A stretch of DNA of 5,697 nt from an uncultured Streptococcus sp. (GTDB taxonomy: Bacteria > Bacillota > Bacilli > Lactobacillales > Streptococcaceae). The stretch spans positions 1 to 5,697 of the forward strand of contig CAJZGT010000084.1 of the NCBI GenBank assembly GCA_916048145.1, written 5' to 3'. The notes below the pieces were generated by a model. That model was not told the origin of the DNA. It did no database searches and saw nothing but the letters and a program-made list of their open reading frames with translations. Every line of letters begins with the position of its first letter. Position 1 is the stretch's first letter. The position numbers and the translations under genes were made by a program. Positions 1-5,697 of the stretch are shown piece by piece.

Positions 1-748
1 CAAAGGGATGGAAGAGCCCGATAGCATTCGACCCACCACCAACACAGGCTACTAGAGCATCTGGTAAATCTTGACCTGTCAAGTCACGGTACTGTTGTTT
101 GGCTTCCCTACCGATGACACTTTGGAAGTCACGGACGATTTCTGGGAATGGGTGAGGCCCCAAGGCAGAACCAAGGATATAGTGGGTATCATCGATATTA
201 GCCACCCATGAACGAAGAGCTGCATTGACCGCATCTTTGAGCACGCGCGAACCGTCTGTCACTGCCTCAACCTTAGCTCCCAAAAGCTCCATACGGAACA
301 CATTGAGGGCTTGGCGTTTGACATCTTCCTCACCCATGTAGATAGTACATTCCATGTTAAAGAGGGCTGCAGCAGTTGCAGTTGCCACACCGTGCTGACC
401 AGCACCTGTTTCAGCGATAATTTTCTTTTTACCCATGCGTTTAGCCAGAAGAACTTGTCCCAAGGCATTGTTAATCTTGTGGGCCCCTGTATGGTTAAGG
501 TCTTCCCGTTTGAGATAAATCTTGGCTCCGCCGATATGCTGGGTCAAGTTTTTTGCGTAGTAAAGAGGAGTTTCACGTCCTACATACTGGCGCAAGAGTT
601 GGTTTAATTCCTCTTGGAAACTTGGGTCTGCCTGACTTTCACGGTAGGCCTTCTCCAACTCCAAAACTGCTGTCATCAATGTTTCTGGGACAAAACGTCC
701 GCCGAATTTTCCGTAAAATCCATCTTTATTTGGTTCTTGATATGCCAT
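1..748 (-). CDS. trpB: Tryptophan synthase beta subunit, N-terminal part (3' end beyond window)
   Basis: TrpB is the PLP-dependent cytoplasmic subunit that joins indole (channelled from TrpA) with L-serine to make L-tryptophan. The visible 249 residues begin [10 protein letters not shown] and are colinear with the family: the FGGRFVPE signature at 15-22, [10 protein letters not shown] at 86-95 with the PLP Schiff-base lysine K91, AETGAGQHG at 112-120 whose E113 is the catalytic glutamate equivalent, and the PLP-phosphate loop GGGSN at 237-241. About 155-160 further residues of a normal (~400 aa) protein lie outside the window. The ATG at 748-746 is preceded by AGAGGG with 6-nt spacing. The start lies 23 nt inside the end of trpF, so translation is probably coupled. 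No frameshift or stop is seen. trpA is expected next downstream but is not visible. The identification is secure; only completeness is unknown. Confidence 0.97.
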   Translation of the reverse strand, partial: MAYQEPNKDGFYGKFGGRFVPETLMTAVLELEKAYRESQADPSFQEELNQLLRQYVGRETPLYYAKNLTQHIGGAKIYLKREDLNHTGAHKINNALGQVLLAKRMGKKKIIAETGAGQHGVATATAAALFNMECTIYMGEEDVKRQALNVFRMELLGAKVEAVTDGSRVLKDAVNAALRSWVANIDDTHYILGSALGPHPFPEIVRDFQSVIGREAKQQYRDLTGQDLPDALVACVGGGSNAIGLFHPF

Positions 749-1325
749 TCTTTACCCTCTCTATAAATCTTCTAATCTTTTCCTGATCTTTTTGTCCATC
801 TGTCTCCACTCCGCTCGATACATCGACTGCATAGGGAGTAAAATGTTGAATTGCTTTTACGACATTGTCTTCATTAAGCCCACCTGCGATAAAGAAGGGC
901 TGAGTTAATCCAGTCGTATCCAGTTGACCCCAATCAAAGGTCTGGCCACTCCCAGCCACAGGAGCATCAAAGAGTAGATAGTCTGCCTGAGAATGAGGCA
1001 CATGCCCATTTCCATCCACCTGCACAGCCTGAATGCTGGCACAAGGCAAATTCTCAAACAAATCATCTGCTACCTGACCATGAACTTGAACCAAGTCCAA
1101 GCCAACTTTTTCAATCGCTTCTAGCAGTTGAGCTCGACTTGGTGAAACAAATACACCAACCTTTTTAACGTTCACTGGAATGAGCTTTGCCAGCTCAGCA
1201 GCCTGTTCTAAGGTCACCTGTCTCTTACTAGGTGCGAAGACAAAACCGATGTAGTCTGCTCCTGCTGATACGGCTGTTTCCACCGCTTCTTTGGTCGATA
1301 GTCCACAAATCTTAACCTTTGTCAA
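726..1325 (-). CDS. trpF: Phosphoribosylanthranilate isomerase, TTG start
   Basis: TrpF carries out the Amadori rearrangement of N-(5'-phosphoribosyl)anthranilate to CdRP, the substrate of TrpC. It is a cytoplasmic single-domain TIM barrel. With the TTG start the product is 199 aa, a normal family length, and begins (M)TKVKICGLS. Visible motifs are KICGL with the catalytic cysteine C7, [10 protein letters not shown] at 21-30, VGVF at 56-59, VQVHG at 79-83, LLFDAP with the catalytic aspartate D120, GSGQTFDW at 125-132, the phosphate-binding [11 protein letters not shown] near 145-155 and DVSSGVE at 168-174. The TTG at 1325-1323 is chosen because AAGGAG stands 7 nt upstream and because the family N terminus starts exactly there. 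The frame stays open further upstream, but those 19 codons lie inside trpC and do not resemble TrpF. The gene overlaps trpC by 14 nt and trpB by 23 nt. It is separate from trpC here, not fused as in enteric bacteria. Confidence 0.96.
   Translation of the reverse strand: MTKVKICGLSTKEAVETAVSAGADYIGFVFAPSKRQVTLEQAAELAKLIPVNVKKVGVFVSPSRAQLLEAIEKVGLDLVQVHGQVADDLFENLPCASIQAVQVDGNGHVPHSQADYLLFDAPVAGSGQTFDWGQLDTTGLTQPFFIAGGLNEDNVVKAIQHFTPYAVDVSSGVETDGQKDQEKIRRFIERVKNGISRTK
755..760 (-). promoter_or_regulatory. Ribosome binding site of trpB
   Basis: AGAGGG lies 6 nt upstream of the trpB ATG, inside the trpF coding sequence. It supports the ATG at 748 as the start despite the 23-nt overlap with trpF. 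Confidence 0.75.
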
Positions 1326-2079
1326 TCTGCAACTCCTTGATTCTTTGAGCCACATCCTCTGCCTGCATGAGAGCTGTCCCAACTAAAATTCCATTAAAGG
1401 ATGGTGCTACTCGTTCCGCATCCTGCCCTGTGAAAATGGCAGATTCAGAAATGTAATAACGACCTTCCTCAAAGTGCTGGGCCAAATCTACACTGGTCTG
1501 CAAGTCAACTTCAAAGGTAGTCAAGTTGCGATTATTGACCCCGATAATCTGGGCACCAAGTCTGTGAGCCACTTCTAGTTCAGCTAGATTGTGGGTTTCC
1601 ACCAAGACTTCCAGACCAAGCTCTGTCGCATAGTCATAAAGTTCCTTTAGGCGTTCTTCGGACAAGGCTGCCACAATGAGCAAGATGACTGTCGCACCTG
1701 CATTGCGAGCTCGGATGATTTGCTTTTCATCGATAATAAAGTCCTTGTTCAGCGTCGGAATCTGTACCTGACTGGAAATCTCCCGCAGATAATCTAAATG
1801 CCCTTTAAAGAAAACCTCATCTGTCAGAACAGAAATCATCACTGCGCCATTCGCTTCATAAGTCTGGGCCTGTTGCACAATATCCACATCGAGATTGATA
1901 TCTCCCAGACTAGGGCTAGCTTTCTTGACTTCAGCGATTACCTGTAATCGGTCTTGGTGTTGTTTTAGATAGTCAGCCAAGCGATAGGTCTGGCGCAGGG
2001 GCTGGATTTCCTCCAACTCCATCTGCTCAACCTCACGCGCCTTCTGCTCCAAAATTCGTGCTAAAAATTCCTGACTCAT
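1312..2079 (-). CDS. trpC: Indole-3-glycerol phosphate synthase
   Basis: TrpC closes the indole ring: CdRP is decarboxylated and dehydrated to indole-3-glycerol phosphate, the substrate of TrpA. The protein is 255 aa, normal for the stand-alone enzyme, with a TIM-barrel fold. An N-terminal helical extension (1-45) is followed by [11 protein letters not shown] at 47-57, which carries the catalytic E50 and K52. Next come LTDEVFFKG at 85-93, LNKDF at 110-114 with the general-acid lysine K112, LVETHN at 159-164 with E161, GVNNRNL at 180-186 with the conserved N182, SESAIF at 211-216, and the phosphate-binding GILVGTALM at 230-238. All key residues are present. The ATG overlaps the trpD stop as ATGA, with AGGAG 8 nt upstream at 2088-2092. 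The stop TAA lies 14 nt beyond the trpF start. Confidence 0.97.
   Translation of the reverse strand: MSQEFLARILEQKAREVEQMELEEIQPLRQTYRLADYLKQHQDRLQVIAEVKKASPSLGDINLDVDIVQQAQTYEANGAVMISVLTDEVFFKGHLDYLREISSQVQIPTLNKDFIIDEKQIIRARNAGATVILLIVAALSEERLKELYDYATELGLEVLVETHNLAELEVAHRLGAQIIGVNNRNLTTFEVDLQTSVDLAQHFEEGRYYISESAIFTGQDAERVAPSFNGILVGTALMQAEDVAQRIKELQIDKG
1333..1338 (-). promoter_or_regulatory. Ribosome binding site that fixes the trpF TTG start
   Basis: AAGGAG, close to the ideal Shine-Dalgarno sequence, lies 7 nt before the TTG at 1325 and within the last codons of trpC. No ATG in the trpF frame occurs near the family N terminus, so this site decides the start. Confidence 0.85.
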
Positions 2080-3080
2080 TTTTGGTACTCCTGTAACAGT
2101 CTGAGTTTTTCAAGGGCCTTGCCACTAGCAATCACTTGACGGGCCAAGGCAACTCCATCCTTAATACTAGCCACCTTACCATTAGCATAGAAACCAAGAC
2201 CAGCATTTAAAACTGTCGTTTCCAAGAATGGACTTGGTTCATTTTTAAGAACGCTGAGCAAAATTTCTGCATTTTCCTGAGCATTGCCTCCACGGATATC
2301 TTCGATAGCGTAGCGCTCCATCCCTAAATCCTCTGGAGTAAAGCTTGACAAGGTGATTTCGCCATTTTCAAGAAGAGCAATCTTGGTTGTTCCATTCAAA
2401 CCAGCTTCATCCAGTCCTTCTGGCCCAGCAACCACGATGGCACGTTTGCGACCCATATTTTTCAAAACCTGAGCTGTACTTTCTAGAAGTTCTGGACGAC
2501 TAATTCCAAGAAGCTGTGTTTCCAAAGCCATTGGGTGAATCAGTGGACCAGTCAAGTTCATAATCGTTGGAATTCCCAATTCCAAACGAGCTGGCATGAT
2601 ATATTTCATAGCTGGGTGCATATTTTTAGCAAAGAGAAAGACGATTCCAGTTTTATCAAAGACCTTACCTAGTTCAGCTGGTTTGAGGTCTAGGTTGATG
2701 CCCAAGGCTTCAAGGACATCTGCAGAACCAGATTTAGAAGAAATCGAGCGGTTACCGTGTTTTGCCATATGAACACCGCCACCAGCCAAGACAAAGGCTG
2801 CAGTTGTGGAAATATTAAAACTGAAAGACTTGTCCCCACCTGTACCACAGTTGTCCATGGCATCATGAATCTCAGTTGGAATATGTTGGGCATGGCCTCT
2901 CATGACTTGGGCAATGGCTGTGCGTTCTTCAGGTGTTTCCCCCTTCATCTTAAGAGCCAAGAGAAGAGAAGCAATCTGCGCCTCTGTTACACGCCCAGTT
3001 ACGATACGCTCAATGACATCCGTCATTTCCACACCTGATAAATTTTCAAATTTTGCTAGTTTTTCAATAATCTCTTTCAT
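2076..3080 (-). CDS. trpD: Anthranilate phosphoribosyltransferase
   Basis: TrpD transfers the phosphoribosyl group of PRPP to anthranilate, the second committed step. At 334 aa it matches the stand-alone family length and is not fused to TrpG. It has a helical N-terminal domain and a larger alpha/beta domain of the nucleoside phosphorylase class III type. The PRPP-binding loop CGTGGD is at 78-83, followed by FNIST at 87-91, KHGNRS at 107-112, [11 protein letters not shown] at 117-127, [11 protein letters not shown] near 155-165 and the acidic metal-binding GPEGLDE at 219-225. The usual family motif GPLTNP reads GPLIHP at 178-183, which I take as a lineage variant because the rest is intact. 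The ATG is 10 nt after the trpG stop. The Shine-Dalgarno GAGG at 3089-3092 overlaps that stop codon. The TGA stop overlaps the trpC ATG. Confidence 0.97.
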   Translation of the reverse strand: MKEIIEKLAKFENLSGVEMTDVIERIVTGRVTEAQIASLLLALKMKGETPEERTAIAQVMRGHAQHIPTEIHDAMDNCGTGGDKSFSFNISTTAAFVLAGGGVHMAKHGNRSISSKSGSADVLEALGINLDLKPAELGKVFDKTGIVFLFAKNMHPAMKYIMPARLELGIPTIMNLTGPLIHPMALETQLLGISRPELLESTAQVLKNMGRKRAIVVAGPEGLDEAGLNGTTKIALLENGEITLSSFTPEDLGMERYAIEDIRGGNAQENAEILLSVLKNEPSPFLETTVLNAGLGFYANGKVASIKDGVALARQVIASGKALEKLRLLQEYQK

Positions 3081-3090
3081 CCTAGTTTCC

Positions 3091-3657
3091 TCACTTTACA
3101 ACCTTCTCGATAAAATTCCGAATAGAAGACAAGCCATCTGGCGTTCCGATACTTTCTGGATGGTACTGGAAGCCATAAATCGGTAGGTTTTTATGTTGAA
3201 TCCCCATGATGGCTTGGTCATCAGTCGAACGAGCTGTCACTTCAAAGTCTTCTGGCATTTCTTCAATTAAAATACTGTGGTAACGCATGACTGCACGGCC
3301 ATCCTCAATGCCTTGATACAAAACAGATGGCGCTTCAAAGCTGATATTGCTCTGTTTCCCATGCATGACTTTTGGAGCCAAACCTAACTTACCACCAAAG
3401 ACTTCTGCAATGGCTTGGTGGCCCAAACAAATCCCTAGAATCGGCTTCTTGCCAGCAAAGTCACGAATCATGTCTTCCATCTTTCCAGCATCAACTGGCC
3501 AACCAGGACCAGGAGAAAAGACCAGACCATCTGCTTTTTCAGCTTCTTCATACAGCTTGGGATCATCATTTCTCAAGACCTGTACTTCTGCAAAATTCCC
3601 AATGTATTGGGCCAAGTTATAGGTAAAAGAATCATAGTTGTCAATCAATAAAATCAT
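3091..3657 (-). CDS. trpG: Anthranilate synthase component II, glutamine amidotransferase
   Basis: TrpG hydrolyses glutamine and passes ammonia to TrpE, together forming anthranilate synthase. The protein is 188 aa, a stand-alone class I amidotransferase. It begins [15 protein letters not shown], the canonical start. It carries the oxyanion-region SPGPG at 48-52, the nucleophile elbow GICLGH at 75-80 with C77, MHGK at 98-101, RYHS at 125-128, and the catalytic HPES at 166-169 (H166, E168), so the triad is complete. The start ATG overlaps the trpE TGA as ATGA, with GGAGAA 8 nt upstream at 3666-3671 inside trpE, which suggests coupled 1:1 synthesis. In some Firmicutes the same subunit also serves PabB in folate synthesis. 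Its position inside trp argues for TrpG as its main role, and dual use cannot be judged from this window. Confidence 0.97.
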   Translation of the reverse strand: MILLIDNYDSFTYNLAQYIGNFAEVQVLRNDDPKLYEEAEKADGLVFSPGPGWPVDAGKMEDMIRDFAGKKPILGICLGHQAIAEVFGGKLGLAPKVMHGKQSNISFEAPSVLYQGIEDGRAVMRYHSILIEEMPEDFEVTARSTDDQAIMGIQHKNLPIYGFQYHPESIGTPDGLSSIRNFIEKVVK

Positions 3658-5015
3658 GGTCTTAGTTCTCCAATTCTAGTCATAGATTTAGCTTTGTTAA
3701 TGGTTTCTTGGTATTCGTTTTGGGCGATAGAGTCGTAGACAATCCCTGCCCCAGCCTGCACATAGGCTGTTTGATTTTTGAGAATCATAGTTCGGATGGC
3801 AATGGCCAAATCCATATCACCCGTCGCAGACAAGTAGCCGATTGCTCCTGCGTATACGCCTCGTTTTTCTGTTTCCAGTTCATAGATGCGTCTCATGGCC
3901 CGAATCTTTGGTGCTCCTGAAACTGTTCCAGCTGGAAGTGTTGCTTTCAAGGCATCCATGGCAGTGAGTTCTGGAAGCAAACGCCCCTTGACCACACTGG
4001 TCAAATGCATGACATAGCGGAAGAGCTCCACTTCCATATACTTGGTGACTTGGACACTAGCCGTTTCAGAGATGCGACCAATATCATTACGACCCAAGTC
4101 TACTAACATTCGATGCTCTGCTGTTTCCTTCTCATCAGAAAGCAGGTCTGTCGCCAAAGCCTTGTCTTCTTCATCCGTAGCTCCTCTTGGTCGCGTCCCT
4201 GCAATCGGATTGGTTGTCACGATGCCATTTTTGACAGAAACCAAACTTTCAGGACTGGCACCGATGATTTGATAATCCCCAAAATCATAGAAATAAAGGT
4301 AATTAGAAGGATTAGTCACGCGGAGATTTCTGTAGAAGTCAAATGGATTTCCAGTAACTTCTGCTGAGAAGCGCTGACTGAGCACACATTGAAACATATC
4401 CCCGTTACGAATCAAGTCACGAGCGGTTTCTACCATTTCCTCAAACTTCTGAGGAGCGATATGGGGTTTGAAGTCAAGTGGTGATAAATCCAAGTCTTCA
4501 AATTCATTTGGAGCAGGAATGCGTAATTCCTCAAGCACTTGGTTCAAGGCTTCTTCCAAGTCTTCTTGACTACGCTCACTATAGAGAGCATCCTCGATGA
4601 CATGGATTTTCTCCTTCTTGTGGTCAAAGACAATGTAACTCTCATAGACAAAGAAATGCATGTCTGGCGTTCCAATTGTATCTTCAGGAATTTGACCAAT
4701 TTCTTCATAAAGCGAAATCATATCGTAACCAACAAAACCAATGGCTCCCCCACCAAAAGGGAGGTCTGAATGGTGCTGGCTCTTATGAGTCACTTCATAA
4801 AGGAAATCCAAGGGATCCCGATCAATCACTTGACCATTTTGATAAAGAACTCCATTTTCAAACTTAATCTCAAAAACAGGATTATAGGCTAAGATAGAAA
4901 AACGAGCTGTTTCCTTGTCTCTCGGAATACTCTCTAAGATAACCTTGTGTTGCCCCTTTAGGCGCATATAAGCCAAGATTGGTGATAAGACATCTCCATG
5001 AATGATTCGTTCCAT
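3654..5015 (-). CDS. trpE: Anthranilate synthase component I
   Basis: TrpE converts chorismate plus ammonia from TrpG to anthranilate, the first committed step. The product is 453 aa from the ATG at 5015. That start is chosen because AAAGGGA lies 7 nt upstream and because it follows the leader terminator; the in-frame extension to 5117 is T-box RNA. The N-terminal domain has the tryptophan feedback motif ILES at 26-29, followed exactly ten residues later by S40, the LLES-X10-S pattern known from feedback-sensitive enzymes. The chorismate-binding domain has VLSQRF at 211-216, ASPESL at 253-258, PIAGTRPRG at 270-278, EHRMLVDLGRND at 300-311, HLTS at 337-340 (catalytic His), PAGTVSGAPK at 361-370, GAIGY at 390-394 and QAGAGIV at 420-426. 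The neighbouring trpG favours TrpE over the related PabB. It is the first gene behind the T-box. Confidence 0.97.
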   Translation of the reverse strand: MERIIHGDVLSPILAYMRLKGQHKVILESIPRDKETARFSILAYNPVFEIKFENGVLYQNGQVIDRDPLDFLYEVTHKSQHHSDLPFGGGAIGFVGYDMISLYEEIGQIPEDTIGTPDMHFFVYESYIVFDHKKEKIHVIEDALYSERSQEDLEEALNQVLEELRIPAPNEFEDLDLSPLDFKPHIAPQKFEEMVETARDLIRNGDMFQCVLSQRFSAEVTGNPFDFYRNLRVTNPSNYLYFYDFGDYQIIGASPESLVSVKNGIVTTNPIAGTRPRGATDEEDKALATDLLSDEKETAEHRMLVDLGRNDIGRISETASVQVTKYMEVELFRYVMHLTSVVKGRLLPELTAMDALKATLPAGTVSGAPKIRAMRRIYELETEKRGVYAGAIGYLSATGDMDLAIAIRTMILKNQTAYVQAGAGIVYDSIAQNEYQETINKAKSMTRIGELRP

Positions 5016-5022
5016 TGTAATT

Positions 5023-5029
5023 TCCCTTT
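5023..5029 (-). promoter_or_regulatory. Ribosome binding site of trpE
   Basis: AAAGGGA lies 7 nt before the ATG at 5015. It is the only good Shine-Dalgarno sequence between the leader terminator and the gene, and it settles the start of trpE against the longer TTG-initiated frame. Confidence 0.8.
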
Positions 5030-5061
5030 CAGTTCTACTTCTAGTCGGTGGCGACTGTATG

Positions 5062-5093
5062 AAAAATCCCCACGCAAAATAACTTGCGTGAGG
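5062..5093 (-). terminator. Intrinsic terminator of the T-box leader
   Basis: CCTCACGCAA (5093-5084) pairs with TTGCGTGGGG (5077-5068) over 10 bp with one U-G wobble. The loop is the 6-nt GTTATT, and a run of five U (5066-5062) follows one base after the stem. This is the off state of the switch and lies 46 bases before the trpE ATG. Confidence 0.93.
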
Positions 5094-5116
5094 ACGAAAT
5101 TCGCGGTGCCACCTCA
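5089..5116 (-). promoter_or_regulatory. T-box antiterminator
   Basis: TGAGG (5116-5112) can pair with CCTCA (5093-5089), leaving the bulge UGGC (5111-5108) free to bind the tRNA acceptor end. The 3' strand, CCTCA, is the same segment that starts the terminator stem, so the two structures exclude each other, as expected for a T-box switch. Confidence 0.88.
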
Positions 5117-5229
5117 ATTATAGGATTTCTCCTATCTCTCATTCCTGTCTCAGATACATCCTGTAACAGGCTGTGCGATAAAGGGCACTCCCTTGAGAAT
5201 TATGTTTTCTTCTCTCGTTTCAGATGGAC

Positions 5230-5232
5230 CCA
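5230..5232 (-). promoter_or_regulatory. T-box specifier codon UGG (Trp)
   Basis: UGG sits on the 3' side of the Stem I internal loop, one G before the closing helix TCCATC. Other registers (UUG Leu, GGG or GGU Gly) fit the position or the downstream genes less well. Confidence 0.85.
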
Positions 5233-5308
5233 ACCTTACAGCTTTCTCTGCTTGTTTTCAGCAACCACAAGCTCTCTGTGAGAGAAAAGACTGTAATTTT
5301 TCCATCTT

Positions 5309-5697
5309 TTATTTTTTAGCTTCTAGGTAGTCTGCAATCGCAGCTACGTCCTTGTCTCCACGACCAGAGACATTGATGATGATAATTTCGTCTTTACTTA
5401 GTTTCGGTGCACGTTTAACTGCTTCTGCGATAGCGTGTGAGCTTTCAATCGCTGGGATAATCCCTTCAGTCTTGCTGAGAAGGAGGAGAGCCTGAACAGC
5501 TTCTTCATCCGTCGCTGCGACATATTCCACGCGACCAGAATCTTTAAAGTAGGCATGTTCTGGACCAACCCCTGGATAGTCCAATCCAGCTGAGATAGAG
5601 TAAACTGGAGCTAGCTCTCCATCTTCCTTAAAGACTGCATAAGTCTTCATGCCGTCGACAATTCCGATACTACCTTTTGTCATAGTAGCTGCGTGCT
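5309..5697 (-). CDS. Tryptophan synthase beta-like C-terminal part, second copy (5' end beyond window)
   Basis: This frame encodes the last 128 residues of a TrpB-type protein and is open to the window edge. HAATMTKGS at the edge, [26 protein letters not shown] and NVSGRGDKD are all typical TrpB C-terminal motifs, and the protein ends EAKK followed by TAA. The piece corresponds to roughly residues 275-280 to the end, so it does not overlap the residues seen in the trpB at 1-748. The ATG at 5683 is probably an internal methionine, because the four codons before it (HAAT) still match the family. There are no stops or frameshifts and the conserved residues are kept, so it is either the end of a complete second trpB or a fairly young 3' remnant. 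The window cannot decide. Its stop is two bases from Stem I of the trp T-box, and no terminator separates them. Confidence 0.9.
   Translation of the reverse strand, partial: HAATMTKGSIGIVDGMKTYAVFKEDGELAPVYSISAGLDYPGVGPEHAYFKDSGRVEYVAATDEEAVQALLLLSKTEGIIPAIESSHAIAEAVKRAPKLSKDEIIIINVSGRGDKDVAAIADYLEAKK

Larger units (their letters stand above)
5062..5306 (-). promoter_or_regulatory. Tryptophan-specific T-box riboswitch leader
   Basis: This untranslated leader should sense uncharged tRNA-Trp and allow read-through into trpE when tryptophan is short. Stem I closes by GATGGA (5306-5301) with TCCATC (5228-5223). Above it are the specifier loop, TTACAG (5296-5291) with CTGTAA (5241-5236), a middle helix of CTTT-T-CTCT with AGAGAAAG, and an apical GCTTGT/ACAAGC hairpin. 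The codon UGG at 5232-5230, followed by one purine and then the closing helix, is in the specifier position and codes for Trp. Further down are a small AAGGG/CCCTT hairpin and a Stem III-like perfect hairpin ATAGGA-GAAA-TCCTAT at 5135-5120. Last come the T-box core AGGTGGCACCGCG at 5114-5102 and the terminator. The bulge UGGC would pair with an acceptor end GCCA, fitting the G discriminator of bacterial tRNA-Trp. Stem pairings were read by eye. Confidence 0.95.

Noticed and set aside
311..607. Plus-strand reading frames opposite trpB, and others opposite trpD, trpG and trpE
   Set aside because: They are antisense shadows of well-identified genes. They have no family resemblance, and their amino-acid composition does not look like real proteins.
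1326..1382. In-frame N-terminal extension of TrpF by 19 codons
   Set aside because: It lies inside trpC, has no resemblance to TrpF and would break the canonical KICGL start. The TTG with AAGGAG is the better start.
5016..5117. In-frame N-terminal extension of TrpE by 34 codons starting at a TTG
   Set aside because: These bases form the T-box core, antiterminator and terminator. There is no ribosome site before the TTG, while AAAGGGA precedes the ATG at 5015. The extra residues do not resemble TrpE.
5120..5135. Perfect hairpin ATAGGA-GAAA-TCCTAT as a separate terminator or repeat
   Set aside because: No U-run follows it, and its place just before the T-box core fits Stem III of the riboswitch.
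5258..5305. Short 15-codon frame (starting MEKLQSF) right after the trpB-like stop, as a possible leader peptide
   Set aside because: It has no Trp codons and no ribosome site, and it lies wholly in Stem I of the T-box. Attenuation by leader peptide is not supported.
5311..5460. Promoter candidates in the 3' end of the trpB-like frame (for example TTGCAG or TTAAAC with A-rich -10 boxes)
   Set aside because: The best pairs match only about 3 of 6 bases in each box, no better than expected in AT-rich DNA. I do not annotate a promoter.
1..5697. Mobile elements, BOX/RUP-type repeats, CRISPR, tRNA or rRNA genes, or an undescribed system
   Set aside because: The only non-coding stretch is the 293-base T-box leader region, and all other sequence is accounted for by trp genes. 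No inverted-repeat ends, repeat arrays or RNA-gene signatures were seen.

Overview
The window is a tryptophan biosynthesis operon from a low-GC Gram-positive bacterium, almost certainly a Streptococcus of the mitis/pneumoniae group. That assignment rests on the overall protein style, the AT-rich codon use, the gene order trpE-G-D-C-F-B and a T-box leader in front of trpE. It comes from recognising the sequence, not from a database search. Every gene lies on the minus strand, so transcription runs from high to low coordinates.

Layout in the direction of transcription: (1) 5697-5309 is the 3' end of a trpB-like reading frame (tryptophan synthase beta, about the last 128 codons), cut by the window edge. 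(2) 5306-5062 is a tryptophan-specific T-box riboswitch with a complete Stem I, specifier UGG, T-box sequence, antiterminator and a strong intrinsic terminator. Then follow (3) trpE, (4) trpG, (5) trpD, (6) trpC, (7) trpF and (8) the first 249 codons of a second trpB that runs off the low-coordinate edge. The genes are packed as follows: trpE/trpG ATGA overlap, trpG/trpD 10-nt gap, trpD/trpC ATGA overlap, trpC/trpF 14-nt overlap with a TTG start, trpF/trpB 23-nt overlap.

Together the genes convert chorismate to anthranilate (TrpE+TrpG), phosphoribosyl-anthranilate (TrpD), CdRP (TrpF), indole-3-glycerol phosphate (TrpC) and then, with TrpA presumably just outside the window, tryptophan (TrpB). 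Control appears two-layered: uncharged tRNA-Trp sensed by the T-box, and tryptophan feedback on TrpE through an intact N-terminal LES-X10-S motif.

The pathway genes are ordinary and intact. The unusual point is the second trpB end upstream of the leader: the window holds the 5' part of one trpB and the 3' part of another, and Stem I of the T-box starts only two bases after the stop codon of the upstream copy. I see no mobile element, CRISPR, tRNA, rRNA or undescribed multi-gene system.
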